20,124 nucleotides of DNA, taken from assembly GCA_937925475.1 (NCBI GenBank), contig CALEWH010000030.1, positions 1-20,124 on the forward strand. Reading direction: 5' to 3'. This document shows positions 1-7,194 of this stretch, piece after piece. Within the stretch, counting starts at the first letter, position 1, and each line of letters begins with the position of its first letter. This stretch comes from an uncultured Clostridia bacterium (lineage in GTDB: Bacteria; Bacillota; Clostridia; Christensenellales; UBA1242). A program made the position numbers and the translations under genes. The notes beneath the pieces were generated by a model. That model worked only from the letters and a program-made list of their open reading frames with translations, searched no databases and was not told the DNA's origin.

Positions 1-95
1 GGAGCCTTTTTTCCACATGCTGACAATAATAGAAACGTTGGTATAATAGCAAATAATATAAAAATCGCCAATTTATAAAATTTTTTCTTTAACAT
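1..95 (-). CDS. Partial putative lipoprotein (N-terminus only)
   Basis: An ATG at 93-95 on the minus strand follows a good Shine-Dalgarno (GGGAGA, 101-107) and opens a frame that runs off the left edge with no stop. The visible ~31 residues start with a lysine-rich n-region (MLKKKFYK), then a hydrophobic stretch, then the lipobox LSAC followed by GKKAP. This is a typical type II (lipoprotein) signal peptide, so the product should be lipid-anchored on the outer face of the membrane. It lies 30 nt downstream of the neighbouring lipoprotein gene on the same strand with no terminator between them, so the two are probably co-transcribed. The mature domain is outside the window and its function cannot be told. 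Confidence 0.75.
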   Translation of the reverse strand, partial: MLKKKFYKLAIFILFAIIPTFLLLSACGKKA

Positions 96-125
96 AATGA
101 TTCTCCCAATTTATAAATTTTTATT

Positions 126-1175
126 TTAGTTTTTTGTATAAGTTGCACTTGCTGGATATTCTTTATAGATATAAAGATTATAATTGCCAGCATCGGCACC
201 TGAAAGTTTTACAATTTCATTTTCGCCATTTACATAATCTTTTTCATCAAGAACAAGTTTAATTACGGAACCTGTTGGCCAATCAAATGTTTTTTCAATT
301 TGAAGAGAAACTGTTTCTCCTTCTATAATTCCGAAATTATATACATCAAGATTTATTAAACTAAACCCATCGTCTAAGTCATTGATTTTTAATTTTTTGT
401 CCTTTGTGCTGTCAAGAATGATTGTTTTTTTTGTTCTAACAATCTTGAAAGTGCTTTCATCAAATTTATAATTATCCAAAACTGATTTATCACTTTTATT
501 TGTAAAAATTCTAGCACTAGAAGATTGAGTTCCAACGTTTTTGTCTGCAAATGTAATCTCTACTTGAATACTATCACTAGTTAAACTGTTATTTTCTCCT
601 TTAAAAATATAATCTTGAAATGTGTTTGTTCCATTATAATAAGGATTGATATCTTTCAAAACCTCATTCAAATCTAATTTTTCAATAGTATATTCAACAA
701 TTTTAGAAACGGATTTATATGTCGAAGTTGCTGGAACAAGAATTTTTACAAGATAGATGCCAGCAGCCTTTGGGACATCCGCCGTAAATTCATTTTCTGT
801 ATCTTTCAATTTGTATGAGACCGAAGCGGTTCCATATGTGGTAGTAAAATCAACATTTTTAATTAGCGCTTGTCTTTTACCATTGTATGTTTTTGAAATT
901 TTATTTTCACATACAATATTGTTTTCAGCAAAAGTTCTTTCAAAGCCACAAGTGTCACAAGTTGGGTCGGTGTCGTTTGAATAATCATGTTTTTTGTATT
1001 CGCTTTTTTCTGTGCAGTCCTTGTCAGTGCATTCATGCCAGTGGTATTCGGTATCATGAGACCATTCACTTGCAAAAGAATGTTTATGTCCACCGCAAGC
1101 GGACAAGACAAACATTGCAGAAAGGATACAGCAGAAAGCCAAAACGAATGTCCAAATTGATTTTCTTTTTGTCAT
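126..1175 (-). CDS. Putative surface lipoprotein with His/Cys-rich and MBG-like domains
   Basis: The start is the ATG at 1173-1175, preceded by AAAGGAGA; a longer frame to 1217 lacks a ribosome site. The 349-residue product begins with MTKRKS, a hydrophobic helix and the lipobox LSAC (Cys 27), so it should be a lipoprotein. Residues ~30-85 are rich in His and Cys (HKHSF, YHWHEC, CDTCGF), a pattern common in Clostridia surface proteins and possibly metal-binding or disulfide-bonded. Residues ~90-170 (TYNGK ... YTIEK) resemble the MBG/Ig-like beta-domains of Firmicute surface proteins. The C-terminal half is beta-rich and not recognised. It is followed by a second lipoprotein gene and sits at the edge of a probable integrated element (see 1550-1594). 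Substrate or partner is unknown. Confidence 0.8.
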   Translation of the reverse strand: MTKRKSIWTFVLAFCCILSAMFVLSACGGHKHSFASEWSHDTEYHWHECTDKDCTEKSEYKKHDYSNDTDPTCDTCGFERTFAENNIVCENKISKTYNGKRQALIKNVDFTTTYGTASVSYKLKDTENEFTADVPKAAGIYLVKILVPATSTYKSVSKIVEYTIEKLDLNEVLKDINPYYNGTNTFQDYIFKGENNSLTSDSIQVEITFADKNVGTQSSSARIFTNKSDKSVLDNYKFDESTFKIVRTKKTIILDSTKDKKLKINDLDDGFSLINLDVYNFGIIEGETVSLQIEKTFDWPTGSVIKLVLDEKDYVNGENEIVKLSGADAGNYNLYIYKEYPASATYTKN

Positions 1176-1487
1176 AATATTCTCCTTTATATTTTTAAGT
1201 TGCACAAAGTGGAGCAAAAATTAAGAGTTTCTTAGCAACTATATATATAATAACATAAAATATTCAAATCTGTATATAAATTTTCAAATTTTCACAACTT
1301 AGATAAAAAAATTACAAAATTTTATAGATTTTATTATCTTCGTTGCGAATTTTTGCAACAAAAATGCAAGATTTTTGCAATTTTATCGTTTTTTGCTATA
1401 TTGTTTTGTATTTTTTTATTTTGTATGCTAATATAGGTATGAGTTAAGGCAAGCCTAGGAAAATAAAGGGTTTTAGCCATTTTTTAA

Positions 1488-1517
1488 TACGGTAAAATAC
1501 GATAAAATATGGTAAAA
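1488..1517. repeat. Three tandem 10-bp repeats, possible integrase arm sites
   Basis: Three head-to-tail units lie at 1488-1497 (TACGGTAAAA), 1498-1507 (TACGATAAAA) and 1508-1517 (TATGGTAAAA). They sit 33 bp from a truncated tRNA-Arg 3' half. Short direct repeats beside the core are typical of arm-type binding sites of tyrosine integrases; that role is inferred from position. The rest of the 1218-1549 gap is AT-rich without a gene. It also holds two direct copies of ATTTTTGCAA (1349-1358, 1371-1380). Confidence 0.5.
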
Positions 1518-1549
1518 AACACGAACCCCCGAATTACAATCCTTAATTT

Positions 1550-1594
1550 CTACGGAACCAAAGGTCGGGAGTTCGAATCTCTTAGGGCGCACCA
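1550..1594 (+). other. tRNA-Arg(ACG) 3' half: probable att site
   Basis: The sequence reads as the 3' part of a tRNA. It has an anticodon loop CTACGGA (anticodon ACG, Arg), the descending anticodon strand ACCAA, variable loop AGGTC, a T arm GGGAG-TTCGAAT-CTCTT, an acceptor strand AGGGCGC, discriminator A and an encoded CCA (1592-1594). The expected partners upstream (TTGGT, a D arm, acceptor GCGCCCT) are absent; tRNA similarity stops at the anticodon loop. A break there, with the native terminator retained, is what a tyrosine-integrase element leaves on the displaced side of a tRNA target. The intact tRNA-Arg would be left of the window. Confidence 0.7.
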
Positions 1595-1598
1595 AAAT

Positions 1599-1624
1599 AT
1601 CGGCATAACTTGCCGATTTTTTTT
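1599..1624 (+). terminator. Rho-independent terminator of the tRNA-Arg remnant
   Basis: ATCGGCA (1599-1605) pairs with TGCCGAT (1611-1617) around a 5-nt loop and is followed by a run of eight T. It lies 4 nt after the tRNA CCA end, so it is the original terminator of the interrupted tRNA gene. Confidence 0.85.
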
Positions 1625-1628
1625 ATAA

Positions 1629-1658
1629 AAAAAGAAAGTTTTGTTTAACTTTCTTTTA
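1629..1658 (-). terminator. Terminator of tilS
   Basis: AAAGAAAGTT (1631-1640) pairs with AACTTTCTTT (1647-1656); on the minus strand it is followed by a T run. It lies about 40 nt past the tilS stop and may also work weakly on the plus strand. Confidence 0.75.
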
Positions 1659-1695
1659 AATAAGACTTTATATATAATTGAATATTGTTCTACTA

Positions 1696-3033
1696 TTAAC
1701 AGAACATAACCATATTTACGCCATATGCGGATTTTGTGTTTTTGTCAATCTTGACCTTATCACTAATCTCCACGCCAGCGATAACCAAAACTTCGCTTCC
1801 GACAGCAAGCACTGGAGTGACATCTCTAAGTCTAGCAGGAACTTTTTTGTCAATCAAAAACTCGTTTAGTGATTTCATTCCGCCGTTAAACTTAACAAAG
1901 TAGTCGCCGTCTTGTCTAAATCTCCACATTGCTTCTTTTGGAACTTTGTCCTTATCAAAAACATTTTGATGAGATGCAATGTCGATTTTTCTAAGCAAAT
2001 TAACTTCTAGCACGCCGACATTTGGAATGTCAAACTTGCCTTTTGCTAGTTTTAGTGAAAATTGTTTTAACTTTATACTTTTATTTGTAATTGTGATAAA
2101 GTTGTATTCTTTTATTACGCTAACCCCGTTTGGCAATGAGATTTTGCTTCCGTTTTCACTTTCAATCGCCATATCCCTTATGATGTTTAGGTGTTTGCGT
2201 TCGATATTGCTACTTACGCCTATCTTTTTAAGTGCAAGCAAAATCATTCGATTGACCACCGATGGTGAATTAACAAAATAGTTTGTGTAGATTTTCACTG
2301 CATTGTCTTGAACGATTAGTGCACGCTCGTCTATTTGACTTGTGATATATGCGTCGTCTTGTCTGCATATTGCACCAAAGTTACACAAATTTGCTTCGAT
2401 ATTAGACCACTTTGACCTTATTAGTGGCATAACCATATTGCGGATATAGTTGCGCGAATAGTCGTTTTGAAGATTTGTTTCGTCTTCGACAAACGGAATA
2501 TCATTTGCTCCCACATATGCCTTTATCTCAGTTTTGCTTGTGTCAAGAAGTGGTCTAATATACACGCCTTCTCTTATGTATTCCATTCCACACGCACCAC
2601 TTAGTCCAGCGCCTCTGAAAATATTTAGAAGTATAGTTTCGGCTTGGTCTTGCATATGATGTCCTAATGCAATTTTATCGACTTGGTGAGAGTCAATTAG
2701 TTTTTTAAACGCCTTGTATCTCAAATCCCTTGCGCCTTGCTCTGTTGTCACTTTTTTGCTTTCACAATACTTTCTTACATCTACGCTAAATGAAAACAAT
2801 TTGATATTGTTTCTGTCACAAAAATTTTTTACAAAGCGCGAGTCGTTTTTACTGTTTTCACGCAAGTTGTGGTCGATATTGATGGCTACAAGTTCGAATT
2901 CGAGTTTTTCCCTTAGCCCCATTAGCAAACTCAACAAGCACATACTATCCATTCCGCCTGAGCAGGCTACTGCTACTCTTTCGCCTTTGTTGATTAGGTG
3001 ATTTTTTACTATTGTTTTTTCAATATTAATCAT
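1696..3033 (-). CDS. tilS: tRNA(Ile)-lysidine synthase TilS
   Basis: TilS attaches lysine to C34 of the CAU-anticodon tRNA-Ile using ATP, so that the tRNA reads AUA and is charged with Ile; it is normally essential. The 445-residue product has the N-type ATP-pyrophosphatase P-loop SGGMDS at residues 25-30. It also has the ALGHHMQDQAET and RPLLDTSK motifs of the catalytic domain, and a C-terminal TilS domain (RFRQDGDYF ... LIDKKVPARLRDVTPVL). The ATG at 3031-3033 is chosen because AAGGA precedes it at suitable spacing; a longer frame to 3078 would run through the promoter. It has its own promoter at 3067-3095, although it follows spoIIE on the same strand. The spoIIE-tilS proximity is also seen in Bacillus. 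Confidence 0.97.
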   Translation of the reverse strand: MINIEKTIVKNHLINKGERVAVACSGGMDSMCLLSLLMGLREKLEFELVAINIDHNLRENSKNDSRFVKNFCDRNNIKLFSFSVDVRKYCESKKVTTEQGARDLRYKAFKKLIDSHQVDKIALGHHMQDQAETILLNIFRGAGLSGACGMEYIREGVYIRPLLDTSKTEIKAYVGANDIPFVEDETNLQNDYSRNYIRNMVMPLIRSKWSNIEANLCNFGAICRQDDAYITSQIDERALIVQDNAVKIYTNYFVNSPSVVNRMILLALKKIGVSSNIERKHLNIIRDMAIESENGSKISLPNGVSVIKEYNFITITNKSIKLKQFSLKLAKGKFDIPNVGVLEVNLLRKIDIASHQNVFDKDKVPKEAMWRFRQDGDYFVKFNGGMKSLNEFLIDKKVPARLRDVTPVLAVGSEVLVIAGVEISDKVKIDKNTKSAYGVNMVMFC

Positions 3034-3066
3034 TTTCCATTTCCTTATATCAAATATTATGTGTAT

Positions 3067-3095
3067 ATTATAATACAAGTTTTGTTATTTTTCAA
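3067..3095 (-). promoter_or_regulatory. SigA-type promoter of tilS
   Basis: On the minus strand, TTGAAA (3090-3095), a 17-nt spacer and TATAAT (3067-3072) give a near-consensus promoter. It predicts a leader of about 27 nt for tilS. Confidence 0.75.
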
Positions 3096-3102
3096 TACCT
3101 TT

Positions 3103-5415
3103 TTATAAAGGAAAAATTCTTGCCACCACAACCGTCATATCATCTTTTATTGTTCCACCGCTCAAATCTATCGCGCGGTCAATTATCTGCTCGCTGAGTT
3201 CTTGCGGATTGAGCGTGCTACACGACATAATAAAGTCTTTTAGGTCGTCCACATTTCCAAAAGCATCGCTTATGCCGTCACTTATTAGCACAATATTGTC
3301 CCACGCACTGACCATGCGTTTTGTGATGTGCGGGCGGATTTCTTCTAGCACTCCTATCGGTAAACCCGAACTCTCAATAACATCTATGTTTTGCTCGTTT
3401 TTGACAAAACTATATGTCGCGCCAAGTTTGATGTGGTCGGCAGTGTTTTGGTGCAAATCAAGCACACACAAATCGACCGCTGTAAAATTTTCTTCGCCAT
3501 TAAGGCACAATAGTTTGTTGACGCTGCTAAGGATTGTGTCATTGTCAAATCCAGCCTTGTAAAAGTTTTCGATAAGCGCAACTGTAAGGCTACTTATTTT
3601 TTTAGCCTTTTCTCCGCTTCCCATTCCATCACACAACGCCAGCATATATCTGCCATTGTCGATTTTTATCAGCGAATGGACATCGCCATTTTTGTAAATC
3701 CCGTTTTTGCTACAACTACTACTGCCAAAAACAAGGTCAAAGTTTGGCCTATTTAGTAGCGTAACCAAACTGCAATTTGGCATACTAGCAGGCACACATG
3801 AGTCAACACACATACTAAGTCGTGTGACTTTTGACACAACCTTCTCGATTGCTTCATTGTCGACTTTTCCAAGTATGCTAAGCACAACTTTTTTATGTCC
3901 CACACTCTCTTCATACACAAGCGCTTCGACACAAACAATGTTTTTATAACTTAGTTCTTCGGTTATTAAGGTTTCCTCGTGAGTGTCGAAAGTTATGTTT
4001 AGTTTGACCTCATCTCCAAACTTTTTAAGCATCGTGCTTATTCCACCAAGTTGGTCGGCAATTAGTATTCGGCTAGCGTCCATATTGGTCACCATATTGT
4101 TGTAATTTTTGTAGTTTTTGAGCATTCCATTTAGGCTACTAAGCATTATGTTAAGGCGACCGCATCTGCCTGACAAATACTGCGGAACATCAAGCAGAGT
4201 GCATTTCCCCTTTTCTATGCCCGTCTCGACCAGCCCGCTCAAAACTTTGCTTGTGTACTCACTACTCACCCGCATACACTTAGCGTAGTTTGGGCAGGTT
4301 TTGCAGACTTTTTCGCCAAGGTCAGCGACTATCATTTCTTTCGCGTCTTCTTCGCTAAGGTTGCCCTTGACCATATCACGAAAAACATTGTTCATTTCAC
4401 TAAAAATTTCGCTAACTTCGTTCATTCGGCGACATATGCCTTCCTTGGTGCGATTGACAATGTTGCGGATTGCCAATTTTTCTCGTGTGCCACCGAGCAT
4501 ATCTTTGATTGTTTCGAGCACTACTTTTGGACACAACATAAAGACAAGTCCGGCGATTGCCACACAAACAAGGTTTTCATATCCGAAGTACGAATATACT
4601 TTAAAGTACAAGCCAAACGCAACTTCGCTAAGCAGTATCGCGATTGGACTCAAAAACTTGTATGTACTTTTAAAAGCGAGCGACAGCAGTGCATAGCACA
4701 CAAAAACCGACACGAGCACAAGGTCAAGGTTGTAGAGTGCATATCCCACTCCCATAAGCAGAGCACAAATTATAGTGCTACTTGCGCTAAATATATATGT
4801 GGAGATAAGTATCAAAAGCGGGGCAAAGATTTTTATCATCTCCCATCTGCCAAAACTAATTTTGCTTATGCCCAAGCTAACAACAACAAGTAGTATCGCA
4901 CCGCATATTTGTTCGTCAAGGTTGAGCCGTGTATTAAACCCGCGTTTGACTGTCGCGTTTAAAAAAACATCGGCGCACGCCATAACCAGCATTGTAAGCA
5001 CAACGCTAAGCAGTGTTGCTAGGCAGTGTTTGGACGATGTCATATTGAGTAGAACATATGTCGTCATTCCAAAAACCGCATAGATGTATTTGAGCCACGA
5101 CATATCCTTTTTGAGTTTTGCGTGTATAAGCCATGACATGTACGCCACAACCGAAATGTTTAGCGATATGTAGAGCGAGTTTAGCGAGAACCCAGCAAGC
5201 GAGTTTGCAAACAAAAACAGCATCATAACCACAAAGGGATTTGACGAGCAAGCGAGCGCTGGATACAACATTGCCACAGCGAGTGGTCGCAAATCATCAA
5301 AGCCAACTTCTATTCTGCCAAGTATGTAAAAACTCAGTCCCAGCACCACATAACCAAGTATTTTTGTGATGATGTGGTTTTTGCATTTTTCCATAACAAC
5401 ATTCCATTTAATCAT
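3103..5415 (-). CDS. spoIIE: Stage II sporulation protein E (SpoIIE), PP2C phosphatase
   Basis: SpoIIE dephosphorylates SpoIIAA-P at the asymmetric septum, releasing SigF in the forespore, and also interacts with FtsZ. The 770-residue product has a long N-terminal region of many membrane helices (about residues 15-310), a central regulatory region with a Cys cluster (CKTCPNYAKC), and a C-terminal PP2C domain. That domain has DGMGSG near residues 596-601, SDGISDAF near 712-719 and KDDMT near 757-761, the acidic metal-binding positions of the family. Length is close to the ~827 residues of B. subtilis. The ATG at 5413-5415 is chosen for GAGGTG five bases upstream. A TATACT box (minus strand, ~5430-5435) has no good -35; a TTGTAC...TATTCT pair 22 bp apart lies farther upstream, like Spo0A-dependent promoters, but this is weak. 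The gene diverges from yabP. Confidence 0.96.
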   Translation of the reverse strand: MIKWNVVMEKCKNHIITKILGYVVLGLSFYILGRIEVGFDDLRPLAVAMLYPALACSSNPFVVMMLFLFANSLAGFSLNSLYISLNISVVAYMSWLIHAKLKKDMSWLKYIYAVFGMTTYVLLNMTSSKHCLATLLSVVLTMLVMACADVFLNATVKRGFNTRLNLDEQICGAILLVVVSLGISKISFGRWEMIKIFAPLLILISTYIFSASSTIICALLMGVGYALYNLDLVLVSVFVCYALLSLAFKSTYKFLSPIAILLSEVAFGLYFKVYSYFGYENLVCVAIAGLVFMLCPKVVLETIKDMLGGTREKLAIRNIVNRTKEGICRRMNEVSEIFSEMNNVFRDMVKGNLSEEDAKEMIVADLGEKVCKTCPNYAKCMRVSSEYTSKVLSGLVETGIEKGKCTLLDVPQYLSGRCGRLNIMLSSLNGMLKNYKNYNNMVTNMDASRILIADQLGGISTMLKKFGDEVKLNITFDTHEETLITEELSYKNIVCVEALVYEESVGHKKVVLSILGKVDNEAIEKVVSKVTRLSMCVDSCVPASMPNCSLVTLLNRPNFDLVFGSSSCSKNGIYKNGDVHSLIKIDNGRYMLALCDGMGSGEKAKKISSLTVALIENFYKAGFDNDTILSSVNKLLCLNGEENFTAVDLCVLDLHQNTADHIKLGATYSFVKNEQNIDVIESSGLPIGVLEEIRPHITKRMVSAWDNIVLISDGISDAFGNVDDLKDFIMSCSTLNPQELSEQIIDRAIDLSGGTIKDDMTVVVARIFPL

Positions 5416-5568
5416 AATTTCACCTCAGATATAGTATAAAACCATTTGAGTTTTTGGCCGAAACCAACCTTATAAAGATATGTGTAGAATACAAACGAAA
5501 AAGCGAGTTTTTTGTACAATGCTAATAATTGACGACACCAAATCATATACATATGCAAAGGAGATGTT

Positions 5569-5838
5569 ATGGAAAACATAGTTAAAAAAGCAGAAAATGT
5601 AAACAGCCGTGTGGTGCTTGAAAACCGCACAAAACTTACTATCACAGGCGTGAGCAAAGTAGATAGTAGCAACGAAACCAGCATTGTGTTGTTTGTCAAA
5701 GAAACCAAAATGTGTATTAGCGGAACCGATATGCACATCACCCGACTTTCCATCGAAGAAGGCATCGTCGAAGTAAACGGCACTATAAATCTAATTAAGT
5801 ACAGTGGCGGAAGTATGTTAAAAAGGATTTTTAAGTGA
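5569..5838 (+). CDS. yabP: Sporulation protein YabP
   Basis: This 89-residue product matches YabP, a small beta-rich sporulation protein made in the mother cell and needed with YabQ for normal cortex/coat assembly. Visible features are LTITGVSKVDSS near residues 23-34, the MCISGTDMHI segment, and the ending EEGIVEVNGTINLIKY; B. subtilis YabP has the same arrangement in ~100 residues. The start has a strong AAAGGAGATG site (5557-5566). It is the first gene of a tight operon: its TGA overlaps the yabQ start by 4 nt. A CATATACAT box at ~5544-5552 with an AT-rich element 14 bp upstream may be a SigE promoter, as expected for yabP, but the match is poor. Confidence 0.92.
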   Translation: MENIVKKAENVNSRVVLENRTKLTITGVSKVDSSNETSIVLFVKETKMCISGTDMHITRLSIEEGIVEVNGTINLIKYSGGSMLKRIFK

Positions 5839-6200
5839 CATCTGACCTTGAATTGTTTGGACTTTTTTTACTTATAGGGTTTGCTTGGGGCGCTTTGTGG
5901 GGATTTTCCAATCACTTTGTGTACTGGCTAAAACACCGCTTTTCAAAAGTTGTGTTTAGATTTTTGTTTGACTTTATTCTTCCAGTCTTGGCTTGTTTGT
6001 GTCTAATATACTTTACAAATACTCGCAATTTTGGACAAATTAGGTGGTTTTTTGTATTTGCAATGCTTATCGGACTTTTATTAGAGAGAAAAACCATCGG
6101 AAAATTGTTTGCACTACTCAACGCAAAGTTATATAATATAACCATAAAAACAAAGACAAAGTTTTTGGCGACAAAACTCGGAAAAAGGTTAAGCAAATAA
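5835..6200 (+). CDS. yabQ: Spore cortex biosynthesis protein YabQ
   Basis: This 121-residue membrane protein has about four hydrophobic segments, starting with an N-terminal helix GLFLLIGFAWGALWGF and including a FGQIRWFFVFAMLIGLLLE stretch typical of YabQ. YabQ is a mother-cell sporulation protein required for cortex formation. It starts at GTG (5835), which shares GTGA with the end of yabP; AAAAGGA is upstream. It is shorter than B. subtilis YabQ (~210 residues), as in many Clostridia, and ends in a basic tail. Its TAA overlaps the divIC ATG by one base, so translation is probably coupled across all three genes. The assignment rests on position plus membrane topology more than on strong motifs. 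Confidence 0.88.
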   Translation: MTSDLELFGLFLLIGFAWGALWGFSNHFVYWLKHRFSKVVFRFLFDFILPVLACLCLIYFTNTRNFGQIRWFFVFAMLIGLLLERKTIGKLFALLNAKLYNITIKTKTKFLATKLGKRLSK

Positions 6201-6505
6201 TGAAAATAAGTGGGAAAAAAAATAGCGTAAAGGTTTGGATCACAATAATGATACTTGTTATTGCGGTTTGCTTTTTTGTTTTGTTGTTTGAGTTTGTGAA
6301 AATATCAAACCTTAAAAGCAAAAACAACGACCTTAAAAAGTCCTATCAAAATCTCCAACAACAATATGCCGACCTTGATTCAAAACTAAACTATGTCGGC
6401 GACCCCAACAACCCTTATAGCAATTATAACAACTACCTTGAAGACTACGCTCGCGAGGTTCTAAACTGGGGCAAGTCAGGTCACGAATACTTTGTAGAAA
6501 AATAA
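6200..6505 (+). CDS. divIC: Septum formation initiator DivIC/FtsB family
   Basis: This 101-residue protein has the classic DivIC/FtsB layout. A short basic cytoplasmic tail is followed by one transmembrane helix (~residues 12-33), an extracellular coiled coil (~35-65, rich in K, N, Q and L) and a C-terminal conserved segment YLEDYAREVLNWGKSGHEYF. DivIC binds FtsL and DivIB (FtsQ) in the divisome and helps activate septal peptidoglycan synthesis. It is the last gene of the yabP-yabQ-divIC operon (1-nt overlap with yabQ) and is followed by a terminator at 6524-6552. This gene order is the same as in Bacillus. A PN-rich linker (GDPNNPYSNYNN) between coiled coil and C-terminal motif is slightly unusual. 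Confidence 0.93.
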   Translation: MKISGKKNSVKVWITIMILVIAVCFFVLLFEFVKISNLKSKNNDLKKSYQNLQQQYADLDSKLNYVGDPNNPYSNYNNYLEDYAREVLNWGKSGHEYFVEK

Positions 6506-6523
6506 CAATTTTAAAAAAATAAG

Positions 6524-6552
6524 CAAATAGATGGTTATCTATTTGTTTTTTT
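6524..6552 (+). terminator. Terminator of the yabP-yabQ-divIC operon
   Basis: CAAATAGAT (6524-6532) and ATCTATTTG (6537-6545) form a 9-bp stem with a GGTT loop, followed by eight T. Confidence 0.9.
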
Positions 6553-6632
6553 TACATATAATATCTTTGACAAGTTGGGTGTGTTTGCATGAGCACATTT
6601 TTGATGTTTTTCAAATAAAACTCAAAAATATA

Positions 6633-6661
6633 TTGACAACTTACGCTTTTTCAAGTAAAAT
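6633..6661 (+). promoter_or_regulatory. SigA promoter of the tRNA cluster
   Basis: A perfect TTGACA (6633-6638), a 17-nt spacer and TAAAAT (6656-6661) lie about 27 nt before the first tRNA. It fits strong constitutive tRNA transcription. Confidence 0.85.
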
Positions 6662-6688
6662 AATATCGCTTTCTATTGAAAGTTATGT

Positions 6689-6766
<78 letters not shown>

Positions 6767-6778
6767 TTTTTTTATTGA

Positions 6779-6855
6779 GGCGGCGTAGCTTAGTTGGTCA
6801 TAGCGTTCGGTTCATACCCGAAAGGTCGTAGGTTCGAATCCCACCGCCGCTACCA
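6779..6855 (+). tRNA. Elongator tRNA-Met(CAT)
   Basis: It is 77 nt with acceptor GGCGGCG paired to CGCCGCT, anticodon loop TTCATAC in stem TTCGG/CCGAA, and an encoded CCA. The first pair is formed (G-T), so it is not an initiator. The T stem GTAGG/CCCAC contains one A-C mismatch at the third pair. A CAT anticodon could also be tRNA-Ile2 (the TilS substrate), but the overall sequence resembles elongator Met. Confidence 0.93.
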
Positions 6856-6863
6856 ATAATTGT

Positions 6864-6938
6864 GGTCCCATGGTCAAGTGGTTAAGACACCACCCTTTCA
6901 CGGTGGTAACAGGGGTTCGAGTCCCCTTGGGACTACCA
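6864..6938 (+). tRNA. tRNA-Glu(TTC)
   Basis: It is 75 nt, with acceptor GGTCCCA/TGGGACT, anticodon loop CTTTCAC (TTC), a perfect T stem AGGGG/CCCCT and encoded CCA. It is last in the cluster and is followed by its own terminator. Its last 15 bases plus the terminator are duplicated at 7089-7142. Confidence 0.96.
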
Positions 6939-6978
6939 GTATAGACACCTTTCGGTGTCTTTTTTTATTTCTCGTTGG
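6924..6978 (+). repeat. Direct repeat copy 1: tRNA-Glu 3' end plus terminator
   Basis: This 55-bp segment (from CCCTTGGGACTACCA to TTTCTCGTTGG) recurs at 7089-7142 with only about three differences, at a distance of 165 bp. Copy 1 is the authentic end of tRNA-Glu. Confidence 0.9.
6943..6966 (+). terminator. Terminator of the tRNA cluster
   Basis: AGACACC (6943-6949) pairs with GGTGTCT (6954-6960) around TTTC, followed by seven T. Confidence 0.92.
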
Positions 6979-7074
6979 GGACTCGATCACTTCGTGTCGC
7001 CGGTTCCCGCCTGGGCTCGTTCAGTCCCTTCTCTTCTCCCCTATCCGCTAAAAAAGGCGACTCTGCACCTTTTT
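6977..7074 (+). ncRNA. Possible structured RNA segment between tRNA-Glu repeats
   Basis: This GC-rich island can fold. GGGACT (6978-6983) pairs with AGTCCC (7023-7028) and encloses a hairpin CGATCAC-TTC-GTGTCG and a CCC-GCCT-GGG hairpin, giving a three-way junction. A terminator-like hairpin AAAAAGG (7051-7057)/CCTTTTT (7068-7074) follows. No promoter is obvious apart from tRNA read-through, and no family is recognised. It may instead be the remnant of an inserted element. Confidence 0.25.
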
Positions 7075-7088
7075 CTTTACGCTTCTAG

Positions 7089-7142
7089 CCCTTGGGACTA
7101 CCAGTTTAGACACCTTTCGGTGTCTTTTTTGTTTCTCGTTGG
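7089..7142 (+). repeat. Direct repeat copy 2: tRNA-Glu 3' end plus terminator
   Basis: Bases 7089-7103 repeat the last 15 nt of tRNA-Glu including CCA. The terminator (AGACACC 7108-7114 / GGTGTCT 7119-7125 and six T) and the TTTCTCGTTGG tail follow. No tRNA body precedes it, so it is a partial copy only. Confidence 0.9.
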
Positions 7143-7163
7143 AAAATTATTTATTTACTACAC

Positions 7164-7189
7164 AAAAAAAGAAAGGCGTTTGCCTTTCT
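7164..7189 (-). terminator. Terminator of the 7195-8091 gene
   Basis: On the minus strand an AGAAAGGC/GCCTTTCT stem (7170-7177 with 7182-7189) with a 4-nt loop is followed by seven T. Confidence 0.88.
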
Positions 7190-7194
7190 ATTTA

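Noticed and set aside
1218..1594. Complete tRNA-Arg interrupted by an intron
   Set aside because: No 5' half (GCGCCCT acceptor or D arm) could be found in the upstream 350 bp within the window.
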